Assembly: GCA_027924585.1 (NCBI GenBank)
Contig: BSBM01000753.1
Location: 24,184,001-24,248,000 of the forward strand
DNA: 64,000 nt
Direction: 5' to 3'
From: Larix kaempferi
Lineage: Eukaryota > Streptophyta > Pinopsida > Pinales > Pinaceae
The translations under genes and the position numbers were made by a program. Of this stretch, positions 11,611 to 23,988 are shown piece by piece. The notes below the pieces were generated by a model. That model was not told the DNA's origin, searched no databases, and saw only the letters and a program-made list of their open reading frames with translations. Numbering within the stretch: position 1 is the first letter of the stretch; the number at the start of each line of letters is the position of its first letter.

Positions 11611-12902
11611 TCACTGGAATGCAAACTCTAACAAAAAGGAGATGAAGTGCATCCAAACATTTTGTTGTTCCCAAATGATGGCATTGATGTTGTGCCAAAT
11701 GCTGGAACGAGTTGACCAAAAGAGATGGTGATTCCAAAACCAAATGGAGGATTATTTGAAGTTCCAATGGCTGGAGTACTGAAAATCCCAAACACTAAAG
11801 AACTAAAAGCACCAAAGGTAGGCACACTTGTTGCACTTGCACCCAATGCAGAGGTTGTGGCACCAAACGCTGGTGTCAAAGTGGATACAAATGTAGGTGT
11901 ACTAGTTGCACCGGAAGAAGGTTGACTGATAACACCAAAAGGGAGATTCCCAGACACTGTTTCTGTCCGACCAAAAGTACTTCTAAAAGGACTTGATTGA
12001 TCAAGACATGGTAATCCATATAATCCGAATGTAGATGATCTTGCATATAAAAAATGTAGTCAAACAAATGTACAATGCGAACTTCATCAATGAAAAATTG
12101 TATAGTTCTAGTTTGTAATCAACCATCTTGTAACTAACTCAAAGCTCAAGCGACATGTACTATAAGTATAGACACTAATCCATCTAAATCCAATATAGGA
12201 CTGAATTACATAGAAAAGAATATCTTCAGAAACTAAAATGGACACTACACTTTCATAATATGTATCTGTAGTGAAATGAGACTCTACTAAAGTAATAATG
12301 AAAGAATATATTACAAATTTTCAGCTTTCCACCACTGCATAAACATGGTACTTATTTCTTATTGTTTCTCCAAATAGTTAATGATTTTTGTTCTTGATAC
12401 AGATAAGAACCATAAGTCAGAGTACATAATAAGATAAGATAATTTTATTAATGTCTAAAAACTGACCACAAATGTAGGTAAATGAAAATCAATTACAATC
12501 CTCTATTGATGATGCTAAAATAAAGATAAAAACTTGAGATTTTAAAAATGACTCGGTGGATGAAAATTCAACAATGATGGTATTGACTTGATCTTCAAAA
12601 AAATTCTTAAATAGTAATACTACTCACAAACTCAATGGATTAGGATTTGTGAAAGATGCTTGACCAAAGGCAGTCATCTCACCAAAGGCAGGTAGTGTTT
12701 GACCAAAGGAATTTGAGTGTAGTGGCTTAGAAAACATATTTTCCCCTCCAGGTTGTTGTCTTGCAGGGATTAGGCCTCATGAAATTTAAAACTTCATCAA
12801 TCTAATAGTAATTACTGCATAAATGAACAACAAGACCAATGCCAAAACAGACATATTTTTGCAGATCACAATAACACTAACAATGAAAAAATTGACTAGT
12901 AC

Positions 12903-13130
12903 CTTTATCTCCCACAGCATAATCCTCCCATCTTAATTCTTCATGAATTTTTACATTGTATTGTGGCATAGAAGATATAGAAATAAGTTTCACAGGTCCC
13001 TCACCATAACTAGAACCCTCTGTCTCACTCATACTTGTGTAAAGTGTCACTCTACTGCCTCCATGTTGTCCCACAAAGGATGTTTGTCCAAATTCAGGGA
13101 TTCCAAATGTTGGAATTGCATACTGAGCTC
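12903..13130 (-). pseudogene. Nup98 exon with LRWEDY signature
   Basis: A 228-nt exon (76 codons, fully open) with a CAG acceptor and AAAG|GTAC donor. ELRWEDY preceded by SISSMPQY and followed by GDKG is the segment that distinguishes plant Nup98 from other FG nucleoporins, so it anchors the identification of the surrounding FG exons. Confidence 0.88.
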
Positions 13131-13582
13131 CTGTAGAGAGAAAAGGAACAAAACCTTAGAATCTGTACAAGAGGTTTCAGAAATGACAAAAAGAAAATGA
13201 AGGAACAACATGACAAAAAGTATCTAAGTCATATCTAAGGTAGATATATCATATTACATTAGGAGTAAACAAGAAAATGAGATATTCAATCAGTAACAAG
13301 AACATTCAAATTTATAATCCAAAATTAAAAGGAACTTAGAGAAAATATGCTCACCAAAAGAGGAACTCTGACCAAAAGGAGATCAAGTGCTTCTGAATGG
13401 TGTGTCGTTCCCAAATGCCGGAGTATATGCTGCACCAAATGCTATAACTGGTTGACCAAAAGTGATAGTGCTTCCAAAATTAAATGGAAGAGTACTTGAA
13501 GCCCCAACAGTTGGGGTACTGGAAATCCAAAATGATGGAGTACTAGAAGCACCAAAGGCATCCCCACTTGTTGCACCCAATG

Positions 13583-16500
13583 TGTGATATCCCTCCTTTA
13601 TAACCTATATATTTGTAATTGTAATTGATTATCATATGTTATTGTGTTGTAATAATAACATATATATTTTGGTGTTATATGTTAGAATATCAACATATAG
13701 AAGATATATATGTCTTAGAGAATAAATAACATATATGCATCTATATATTAATGTTAGATGTACAACATTAATATATAGTATGTTATTATGTAAAGATATA
13801 AACCTTGTATATGCGAGTGCCGCAGATCTCTGCATTATAAACATCTAAACTCTGCGAAGTGATCTCTATAGATCTCTGCATCATATATATCTAAATTCTA
13901 TAGATTCGAACTCTGCCTCATGCACTAAATATTGTCGATTCGATCTATGCAGATCACTACATCATATATTCTGTATAAGGAATATGAGAGAGGCAACCTA
14001 TACTTTTGTTTTCAGATAGCGTCCATATCTGGTATGGTTTATTATTGTATATGTATATATATATTTTACTGTACATATTTTTATATAAACATTGTAGATG
14101 CGATCTCGGTAGACCTCTGCATTATAAAAATCTAAACTTTGCAATGCGATCTTTGTCACGGATCTCTGCGTCATATATATGTAAATTTTGTAGATGCGAA
14201 CTGTGCCTCATGTAACTAAATCTCGTAGATGCGATCTCTGCAGATCACTGCATCATATATTTTGTATAAGGAATATAAGATAGGCAACCCTTACTTTGTT
14301 ATCTGATGGATTTCTTATTTAGTAAATTCTGCATTTCGGAACTGCCTTTCTAATGGGTTAATCTAATAGCCATATATACGCCCTCCTACAGTATTTTGAG
14401 AAAGTTCGAAGGTATAATCGTCATTTTCTTGTAGAAATATAAAAAAGGTTGCTACCCGTAGTATAAATTCTAAATAAGATATGCACTTAATGTGTAGTCG
14501 ATTAAGGGAGGGAGATCATAACCCTAAATATCCCTTTTTTAGCAATTTCAATAAATTAGTAACACAAGATATATTAGAATGACATGAATATATTAGATAT
14601 ATTCATATAATGGATTAGTATAAACAGATATGAACGATAGCCGTTAATAACATGGTGATGTACACCTACTAGATCTGGATGGATTCTCTGCTAAAAACGT
14701 GGAGGTATTTATTCAGAGATTTTATTTCATATATGTGTGAGTTAAGATGTTAGCGACAGCTGCTATTGAGTGAGTTAAAAAGATATGAACGATAGCGGTT
14801 AATAAAATGGCGATGTACACCTACTAGATCTGGATGGATTCTCTGCTAAAAACGTGGAGGTATTAACTCTTTTAAGAAGGATTCCCTTCGGTGGCTGAGG
14901 GGGGGGGGGGGCGAGCTTGATGATCTCGATTTTTTTTAGATTGGGTATACCCTGTATTGTTAGATGAAAGGGCCGATCTCTGCAAAAGGGGGAAAGAAAA
15001 AGAAATGGCGTTTCAACTTTGGATCGAGATCCGAGTAGTGGATGGAGCGGGCAAAGCAGGCGCACTGGGAGTGGATCAGGAGACAGCCCATGGAGGTAGC
15101 TCACAGCCAGATCTATGGTTTGTGTGATCTAACGATTTCACTATTTCTTACTTGTACGATTGAGGTAACGGAGTCTATGCACCCAGACTAGTTCCTAACT
15201 CTGTCAGTCTTTTACATCTGGTACTACATTATTTAAACCTTGCATTGGACCTCAAAGAGGAGAACTCATTCCTAGTCGTTTTTGCATTACCTCTAATATT
15301 GAGTTACTATCAGTAGATTTTAGTGCCCTGTTGTGAATTAGAGATCATGGTTTAAACGTTTTGCATGGGTAAAAGATGGTGCATGCAAGTTCGGAATAAG
15401 CGCTCAAAGAAATTCATCTCTTAAAATTGAAGGGTGATTTATTGTCAGTAAATATTAAACGCCGGTCGTGAAGTAGAGATCATAGTCTTACGTTTTTGCA
15501 TTGGTAAAATTTGGTATCTGCAAGATCGGGATAAACGCCCAAATAGTTTCATCTCTCATAGTTAATTGGTGAATTACTGTTTTAAATGAAAATCATTTCT
15601 AACCTTTGCACCGATGAAAAAACCTTAAACTGGATCTACATGTTCGCTCGATTGCAGAACTGTTAATTTATTCCTATGAAATTTTATAGTTGATATATTG
15701 TTAAAATAGTGATATGGAGGAAACTCGGCCGATGTTTTAAATCGAGGTAGGTTTTTGGATTGACGTTTACAAGAAAATCTCCCCATATTCGATTTTACTT
15801 GGGTGATAAGCGATTGGGAAAAAAGGGGGGCGACTCGTTAGAGATTTAAGTTCCTGTTGATGCGTCGAGTTTCTCTATTCCTGATTTGTATGGGAGTACA
15901 TAGATCGCTGAGCCAGAGTAGGGTGGCGATCTCCTTTGCACATTCTTTCTGCACGGTTAAAATTCCCTGGTAGGTTTCCTGTCACGATATTTTAGCTTTA
16001 CGTTTGAGTTTGGAACGGATCTTAGGCTGTATGAATTCTGAGAATAGGAAAGTTCCTGTCACAATAGTTAGGTTTACGTTTTGAAATTGGAACGGATCGT
16101 AGGCTGTAGCATTGGTATTATAGACATTCCGTGCTCCTAAACTCTGTCGAGATACACTCTGTCATATTGCATTCTTAGAATAGGAAAAGTGAATATGGGA
16201 CGGATCTTAAGCTGTAGCATTTGCATGCTATTCATTATAGACATTTTGTGCTCCCAATCTCTGTCGAGATACACCTTTGTTGTATTGCATTCTAAGAATA
16301 GATTTAGAATAGATCAAGTATTCAAGCGTCTGCATGCTTTCCTTACAAACGAATTGTGTTGTAACCTCTGTCTGAGGTACTTCTTATTAATTACAATCTG
16401 ATGTAGGTAGGTGGTCGAAATGTTATACAGATAAAAGCTGTTGAAATTATATATGTATGCCGCCTACTAATTGAACTACAACGAAGGTGTAGGTAGATGG

Positions 16501-17301
16501 TACATGGACAAAGGCTATTGAAATTATAGATGGATGTCGCCTGTTTTTTTTACTACATCAAATAAATTTCTGAAATTGCAATGATCTCGGAAGTGGATCT
16601 AAGACAATTTTCTTCTTTGCCTAGTAATTGATACTATTATATTTTGGAGTGCAGAGGAAGTACTCTGATCTTGTGTAAATATGTTCACCGACAAAGGTAA
16701 TGGAAAAATACTCTCCTTGGATAAGTTGTAAGAGCAACAATGACTTGCCAGGATGTAACCCTTTTGATAAATATTACAAGACGCGACAACTAATTGGTGG
16801 ACGTAGCCCAAAAGTTTTGGGTGAACCACGTGTATATCGGCCTTTGTCTTTTGTGCATTGTGTATGATTATAATGGGATTTGTTGAATTATGATTAGATG
16901 CCTTTATCAAGAAATGCTTGGACAAATAGAATTTATGATTAACTATGTCATGCATGTGTCAGAATTGTTCAGGTCATCATGTGATGTTGGCATAGATGTA
17001 TTCAAGTTTTGAACTAATGTTTTCTGCTGGACTAGTATAAAAGTTGGAAGACCCTTGCATAGGAAATTATGATTTACCAGTTTACTAGTTATGGGAATGA
17101 TGGAACTTGCATGATTATGTAAGACGTTGGTTTTCTTTTTATTAATAGTCTTTAACACACAAGAATAAAGGGCATTAGTATGTTGTTTTAATTATTGGTC
17201 CTCATCAATACTATGTATTATTAAATTCTTTTATATAACGAAGAATCTGTTCGAGTGAATTAATTCATTAAATACTAATCTATTTCAATGGAGATGTTAC
17301 A
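13583..17301 (+). repeat. Element A 5' LTR
   Basis: 3719 bp. It contains a tandem duplication of about 290-bp spacing rich in 'gatctctgcatcatatat' (13812-14310) and a 90-bp direct repeat (14622-14712 and 14778-14865). A G-tract of 12 at about 14900 is shorter (9) in the 3' LTR. Short minus-strand frames inside are not convincing genes. Confidence 0.9.
14438..14447 (+). promoter_or_regulatory. Candidate TATA box, element A 5' LTR
   Basis: TATAAAAAAG stands where the 3' LTR has TATAAATAG (21129-21137). The later text 'ggttgctacccgtagtataaattc' is shared. A plausible U3/R core promoter; the start site is not determined. Confidence 0.45.
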
Positions 17302-17303
17302 TA

Positions 17304-17315
17304 TGGTATCAGAGC
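17304..17315 (+). promoter_or_regulatory. Element A primer binding site (tRNA-iMet)
   Basis: TGGTATCAGAGC, complementary to the 3' end of plant initiator tRNA-Met, two bases after the LTR end. Confidence 0.92.
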
Positions 17316-19492
17316 ATAGGTTGCAAACACTCGGGCTTATTTGGGCTCAGTTGGGAAAACATATATGAGTTAGTCGAACTGGCGACCCAAGACGCAATAG
17401 AAAATTTCATTTCAACGGATCGACAACAGGTAGCTTACAAGTCGTCATTGAATTGCAAGTAAGTATGTTTCATTTGCTGAAAACATTATAATGGCGCAAC
17501 ATTGTTTGTAGGTAAGGATAGTATATGTTCGTTATGGAAATGAATGATCTGTTATTGAAAATATTGACTGACGAATATATCCTCCTATTTTACAATTAGA
17601 TTCATTGGACGACTAGAAAATAGTCCTTAGAATGATAACGATTATGGTTTTGTGGAAGGAGTCTTTGTATATTGAAAGTCATCCTAGTTGTGAATATGCT
17701 AAACTAAGGAACTCTCCTAAATCTGTTGATTTGATAATTCGTCTTAAATACTTATTACCTTCTCTACCTCTATTGTTATTCTTAGGAGTGGATATCTTTC
17801 AGTTTCAGTAAACGCGTCATATGGGAGAATAGGGCTGATACAGTTTGTTGATTGTTTCTGACTAATTGAATTCTATTGATCCATTAGTCACGATTCCCGA
17901 ATATGAGAATCAGATAGATAAAATAAGCAACTTATATATGTTATGTCTTTTATAAAGTAATTATATATGCTAATATTTGACTAAAGAAGATGGTCTAATG
18001 TTTTGATTAGGTTAGGAACTGTCAAGTCCCTTTCATATATAAAGCCACTTTGAATGATAAATTTATGATGTTGACATAACTAGTAAATTCTGGTAAAATG
18101 CATACAGCCGAACTAACCTTCCACAAGAAATGTAGACTTTCTAGTCTTGATTCTATTAACTGCAACTAAGAGAGTGTGAGAATTTTCCCTATGACTGTGA
18201 GGGAAAAGTTAAATGAAGGATAGAATATATGATGGAAATGCATGATCTCATCTTCATGGATGTTGGGATACTATGAGTGTTCAAAAAAAAAAAAAAAAAA
18301 ACTATACTTTTATGAGATCATGATTTATGGTGATTTGTTGTCACATACAATTATATGTGGTGTCCAAATGATTAATTTAGTTAAGAGATAAAATTATAGT
18401 TAATCATGTTGTTCACATAATGAATGCATAGATGTAATTAATGGTGAATATGTGTTGTTGTATGAATAAAAGTAGTGGAAAACTAGAACCGCCACGGAAT
18501 GGTAATACGTGACAATTTAATTTTATGATGTCTTTATGACTATTTTATATCCGCATTAGGAGTTAAGGAAAACCTTTAATATCATGGAATTTCCATGGTA
18601 GATCAGAAGTAATATTTAACAGCAATTGATGTGTAAGCTTTTATGAAACAAGTCAAGGGGATGATTGACATGTGCTTTATGCATGATTGCTCTTATGATT
18701 TAATTACATTTTTCCTTTTTATGACTAACACATTTAATGTTGTGGTCGAGCAGAATGTTATATTCCCACACATCACTACAACAGTCAAGAGGTAAAAATG
18801 GGATATATAGATTCATGTGATATCTAGTGTAATACTAACATGTGATGATACAGGTAAACTGGTACCTCGACATATGAGGATATTATAATGAGAAGTTATG
18901 CGGTCACCTTACAAAGGTATATGGTGATCATTATAAGGTATGCAAGTATGTTTTAGAAAATTGGTTATTTCTATGTGATGCTGGTATATACAAAAGAAGT
19001 TGTATAACTAAAATAGGAAGTGTGTTTGAAAGGATGAAGGATAACCTTCGAGGTTAAGAAATCATAATGTCCACGGGTCATCACAGGAAGAATATTATTT
19101 CGTGATCAAAGAATTATGTAATCCTATTAAGTAAGTTAGTTATGCTTGGAAGGAGAAAACGTTTACTTCAGATGATCAAGTATGGATATTGTAGTATGAA
19201 GAATGAATGATTTTCTTATTTACAAATATTTGATTTTGTTGTATAAAGTGTTATTAACAATTGAATTTTGCAGATAGTCAAAACTCGGTGGATCTTGTTG
19301 AAAGACAAAAGCTTAATATATTATGCATGGTACAATAGAGGGGTGAGGATGAAAGATCCACATTGCCATTTTTATTATTATTGTTAAACTATTGTTGAAT
19401 AAAGAACTAGACCAAATTGGTCAGAGAAATTGTACGGTTATAAAATGTAATATGACGAAATAATTGATGAATTTGAATGAGATTTTCCTAGA

Positions 19493-19549
19493 CTCAAGCG
19501 AGGAGGCTTGAGGGGAATAGATTCCGGGACTCAAGCGAGAAGGCTTGAG
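19493..19549 (+). other. Paired hairpins in element A interior
   Basis: CTCAAGC...GCTTGAG occurs twice in succession, each a 7-bp stem with a 6-nt loop (GAGGAG, GAGAAG). The same pair is found in element C at 39321-39378. Conservation in a non-coding element suggests an RNA-level role such as packaging or dimerisation; this is inference. Confidence 0.6.
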
Positions 19550-19711
19550 GGGAATTATGTAAAAGTGCGTTAAGGGCACTGAACCACTCCCTAGAGAGCA
19601 GGGAATTGACAGCCGCCAGGATTCTCGAAGGAATTGGTGAGCTGTAAAGACCTAGGCAAACTATAAAAGAATGCATATGCGGGAGGCAGGACGCTGCTTA
19701 GTATGCATAAG

Positions 19712-19890
19712 AGAAAGTATTGCTGCGTGAGCACTATGGTGTTAGGAAAGAAATCACTGAATGAATTGCTGTGTGAGAACTATGGTGTTAGGCAAGAAAT
19801 CTCTGAATGAATTGCTGTGTGAGCACTATGGTGTCAGGCAAGAAATCTCTGAAGGAATTGCTGTGCGAGCACTCGGGTGTTAAGCAAGAA
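19712..19890 (+). repeat. 46-bp tandem repeat, about four units
   Basis: The unit is built on GCTGTGTGAGCACTATGG followed by TGTTAGGCAAGAA. The same unit, spaced about 50 bp, is repeated three times in element C (39021-39160, opposite strand). Confidence 0.85.
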
Positions 19891-20261
19891 TTTCCTGGAT
19901 CAAGTAAATGATGTGTTTTGTGTAAAATAACAATCTACATCTCCTGAATGCTGGATTTATGTGTGCTTATGATAATAAAGGAAAAATAAAATATTCCGTG
20001 AACTGCAAATGTTAGGTTGAAATAAAGGGACTCATTGTTTATACTTTTTGATTATTGAATTGATGATAGTTTTACTGAACAAAGTTTCTTTGAGAACTGA
20101 TTTTATTGTATAAAAATCCTTGTTATTAACCATGACGACATGCAGAAAGCATGAAAGTTCAAATAAGGCGAAAGCCCAAATTCATGATGCAAGAAAAATA
20201 AGACTCACGAGGAAAGGACGAATTCCTGGAAAGCTTGAACACCGAGGACGGTGTTATTTTT

Positions 20262-20273
20262 AGGGGAGGAGGA
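20262..20273 (+). promoter_or_regulatory. Element A polypurine tract
   Basis: AGGGGAGGAGGA abuts the 3' LTR start TGTGATATCC; it would prime plus-strand DNA synthesis. Confidence 0.85.
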
Positions 20274-23200
20274 TGTGATATCCCTCCTTTATAACCTATA
20301 TATTTGTAATTGTCATTGATTATCATATGTTATTGTGTTGTAATAATAACATATATATTTTGGTGTTATATGTTAGAATATCAACATATAGAAGATATAT
20401 ATGTCTTAGAGAATAAATAACATATATGCATCTATATATTAGTGTTAGATGTACAACATTAATATATAGTATGTTATTATGTAAAGATATAAACCTTGTA
20501 TATGTGAGTGCCACAGATCTCTGCATTATAAACATCTAAACTCTGCGAAGTGATCTCTATAGATCTCTGCATCATATATATCTAAATTCTATAGATTCGA
20601 ACTCTGCCTCATGCACTAAATATTGTCGATTCGATCTATGCAGATCACTACATCATATATTCTGTATAAGGAATATGAGAGAGGCAACCTATACTTTTGT
20701 TTTCAGATAGCGTCCATATCTGGTATGGTTTATTATTGTATATGTATATATATATTTTACTGTACATATTTTTATATAAACATTGTAGATGCGATCTCGG
20801 TAGACCTCTGCATTATAAATATCTAAACTTTGCGATGCGATCTTTGTCACGGATCTCTGCGTCATATATATGTAAATTTTGTAGATGCGAACTGTGCCTC
20901 ATGTAACTAAATCTCGTAGATGCGATCTCTGCAGATCACTGCATCATATATTTTGTATAAGGAATATAAGATAGGAAACCCTTACTTTGTTATCTGATGG
21001 ATTTCTTATTTAGTAAATTCTGCATTTCGGAACTTCCTTTCTAATGGGTTAATCTAATAGCCATATATACGCCCTCCTACAGTATTTTGAGAAAGTTCGA
21101 AGGTATAATCGTCATTTTCTTGTAGAAATATAAATAGGGTTGCTACCCGTAGTATAAATTCTAAATAAGATATGCACTTAATGTGTAGTCGATTAAGGGA
21201 GGGAGATCATAACCCTAAATATCCCTTTTTTAGCAATTTCAATAAATTAGTAACACAAGATATATTAGAATGACATGAATATATTAGATATATTCATATA
21301 ATGGATTAGTATAAAAAGATATGAACGATAGCCGTTAATAACATGGCGATGTACACCTACTAGATCTGGATGGATTCTCTACTAAAAACGTGGAGGTATT
21401 AATTCAGAGATTTTATTTCATATATGTGTGAGTTAAGATGTTAGCGACAGTTGCTATTGAGTGAGTTAAAAAGATATGAACGATAGCGGTTAATAAAATG
21501 GCGATGTACACCTACTAGATCTGGATGGATTCTCTGCTAAAAACGTGGAGGTATTAACTCTTTTAAGAAGGATTCCCTTCGGTGGCTGAGGGGGGGGGGC
21601 GAGCTTGATGATCTCGGTTTTTTTTAGATTGGGTATACCCTGTATTGTTAGATGAAAGGGCCGATCTCTGCAAAAGGGGGAAAGAAAAAGAAATGGCGTT
21701 TCAACATTGGATCGAGATCCGAGTAGTGGATGGAGCGGGCAAAGCAGGCGCAGTGGGAGTGGATCAGGAGACAACCCATGGAGGTAGCTCACAGCCAGAT
21801 CTATGGTTTGTGTGATCTAACGATTTCACTATTTCTTACCTGTACGATTGAGGTAACGGAGTCTATGCACCCAGACTAGTTCCTAACTCTGTCAGTATTT
21901 TACATCTGGTACTACATTATTTAAACCTTGCATTGGACCTCAAAGAGGAGAACTCATTCCTAGTCGTTTTTGCATTATATCTAATATTGAGTTACTATCA
22001 GTAGATTTTAGTGCCCTGTTGTGAATTAGAGATCATGGTTTAAACGTTTTGCATGGGTAAAAGATGGTGCATGCAAGTTCGGAATAAGCGCTCAAAGAAA
22101 TTCATCTCTTAAAATTGAAGGGTGATTTATTGTCAGTAAATATTAAACGCCGGTCGTGAAGTAGAGATCATAGTCTTACGTTTTTGCATTGGTAAAATTT
22201 GGTATTTGCAAGATCGGGATAAACGCCCAAATATTTTCATCTCTCATAGTTAATTGGTGAATTACTGTTTTACTTGAAAATCATTTCTAACCTTTGCACC
22301 GATGAAAAAACCTTAAACTGGATCTACATGTTCGCTCGATTGCAGAACTGTTAATTTATTCCTATGAAATTTTATAGTTGATATATTGTTAAAATAGTGA
22401 TATGGAGGAAACTCGGCCGATGTTTTAAATCGAGGTAGGTTTTTGGATTGACGTTTACAAGAAAATCTCCCCATATTCGATTTTACTTGGGTGATAAGCG
22501 ATTGGGAAAAAAGGGGGGCGACTCGTTAGAGATTTAAGTTCCTTCTGATGCGTCGAGTTTCTCTATTCCTGATTTGTATGGGAGTACATAGATCGCTGAG
22601 CCATATTAGGGTGGCGATCTCCTTTGCACATTCTTTCTGCACGGTTAAAATTCCCTGGTAGGTTTCCTGTCATGATATTTTAGCTTTACGTTTGAGTTTG
22701 GAACGGATCTTAGGCTGTATGAATTCTGAGAATAGGAAAGTTCCTGTCACAATAGTTAGGTTAACGTTTTGAAATTGGAACGGATCGTAGGCTGTAGCAT
22801 TGGTATTATAGACATTCCGTGCTCCTAAACTCTGTCGAGATACACTCTGTCATATTGCATTCTTAGAATAGGAAAAGTGAATATGGGACGGATCTTAAGC
22901 TGTAGCATTTGCATGCTATTCATTATAGACTTTTTGTGCTCCCAATCTCTGTCGAGATACACCTTTGTTGTATTGCATTCTAAGAATAGATTTAGAATAG
23001 ATCAAGTATTCAAGCGTCTGCATGCTTTCCTTACAAACGAATTGTGTTGTAACCTCTGTCTGAGGTACTTCTTATTAATTACAATCTGATGTAGGTAGGT
23101 GGTCGAAATGTTATACGGATAAAAGATGTTGAAATTATATATGTATGCCGCCTACTAATTGAACTACAACGAAGGTGTAGGTAGATGGTACATGGACAAA

Positions 23201-23988
23201 GGCTATTGAAATTATAGATGGATGTCGCCTGTTTTTTTACTACATCAGATAAATTTCTGAAATTGCAATGATCTCGGAAGTGGATCTAAAACAATTTTCT
23301 TCTTTGCCTAGTAATTGATACTATTATATTTTGGAGTGCAGAGGAAGTACTCTAATCTTGTGTAAATATGTTCACCGACAAAGGTAATGGAAAAATACTC
23401 TCCTTGGATAAGCTGTAAGAGCAACAATGACTTGCCAGGATGTAACCCTTTTGATAAATATTACAAGACGCGACAACTAATTGGTGGACGTAGCCCAAAA
23501 GTTTTGGGTGAACCACGTGTATATCGGCCTTTGTCTTTTGTGCATTGTGTATGATTATAATGGGATTTGTTGAATTATGATTAGATGCCTTTATCAAGAA
23601 ATGCTTGGACAAATAGAATTTATGATTAACTATGTCATGCATGTGTCAGAATTGTTCAGGTCATCATGTGATGTTGGCATAGATGTATTCAAGTTTTGAA
23701 CTAATGTTTTCTGCTGGACTAGTATAAAAGTTGGAAGACCCTTGCATAGGAAATTATGATTTACCAGTTTACTAGTTATGGGAATGATGGAACTTGCATG
23801 ATTATGTAAGACGTTGGTTTTCTTTTTATTAATAGTCTTTAACACACAAGAATAAAGGGCATTAGTATGTTGTTTTAATTATTGGTCCTCATCAATACTA
23901 TGTATTATTAAATTCTTTTATATAACGAAGAATCTGTTCGAGTGAATTAATTCATTAAATACTAATCTATTTCAATGGAGATGTTACA
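20274..23988 (+). repeat. Element A 3' LTR
   Basis: 3715 bp, nearly identical to the 5' LTR with scattered substitutions and small length changes in homopolymers. It ends ATGTTACA and is followed by the CAATG target duplication. Confidence 0.92.

Larger units (their letters stand above)
17316..20261 (+). mobile_element. Element A non-coding interior
   Basis: No protein domain in any frame. It holds a poly-A run at about 18284-18300, two hairpins (19493-19512 and 19530-19549) and a 46-bp tandem repeat (19712-19890). Blocks near 18797-19013 and 19490-20273 are also found in the interior of element C, showing common descent. Confidence 0.85.
13583..23988 (+). mobile_element. Element A: non-coding LTR retrotransposon (LARD-like)
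   Basis: Complete element of 10406 bp. The LTRs (3719 and 3715 bp) start TGTGATATCC and end ATGTTACA. A perfect target duplication CAATG lies at 13578-13582 and 23989-23993. The primer site TGGTATCAGAGC (initiator tRNA-Met) follows the left LTR after TA; a purine tract AGGGGAGGAGGA precedes the right LTR. The 2972-bp interior has no gag, protease, RT, RNase H or integrase. The text just before the purine tract (CACCGAGGACGGTGTTATTT) resembles the 3' end of Ty3/gypsy polyproteins. Long LTRs around a short non-coding interior fit a Large Retrotransposon Derivative mobilised by a gypsy partner. LTR differences sampled by eye are near 1%, so insertion is fairly recent. It split a Nup98 FG exon. 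Confidence 0.93.

Noticed and set aside
11725-11925. A plus-strand frame rich in VAPNAxV repeats.
   Set aside because: It is the antisense shadow of the Nup98 FG exon; the minus strand carries the known FG pattern. The same holds for 24696-24893.
14799-15104. A 101-codon minus-strand frame repeated in both LTRs of element A.
   Set aside because: It crosses a homopolymer G-tract that differs in length between LTRs, and its proline/leucine-rich text matches nothing known; it is doubled only because LTRs are.
19712-19890. The regular 46-bp repeats as a CRISPR array.
   Set aside because: There are no unique spacers, the units are contiguous, and the context is a plant retrotransposon.
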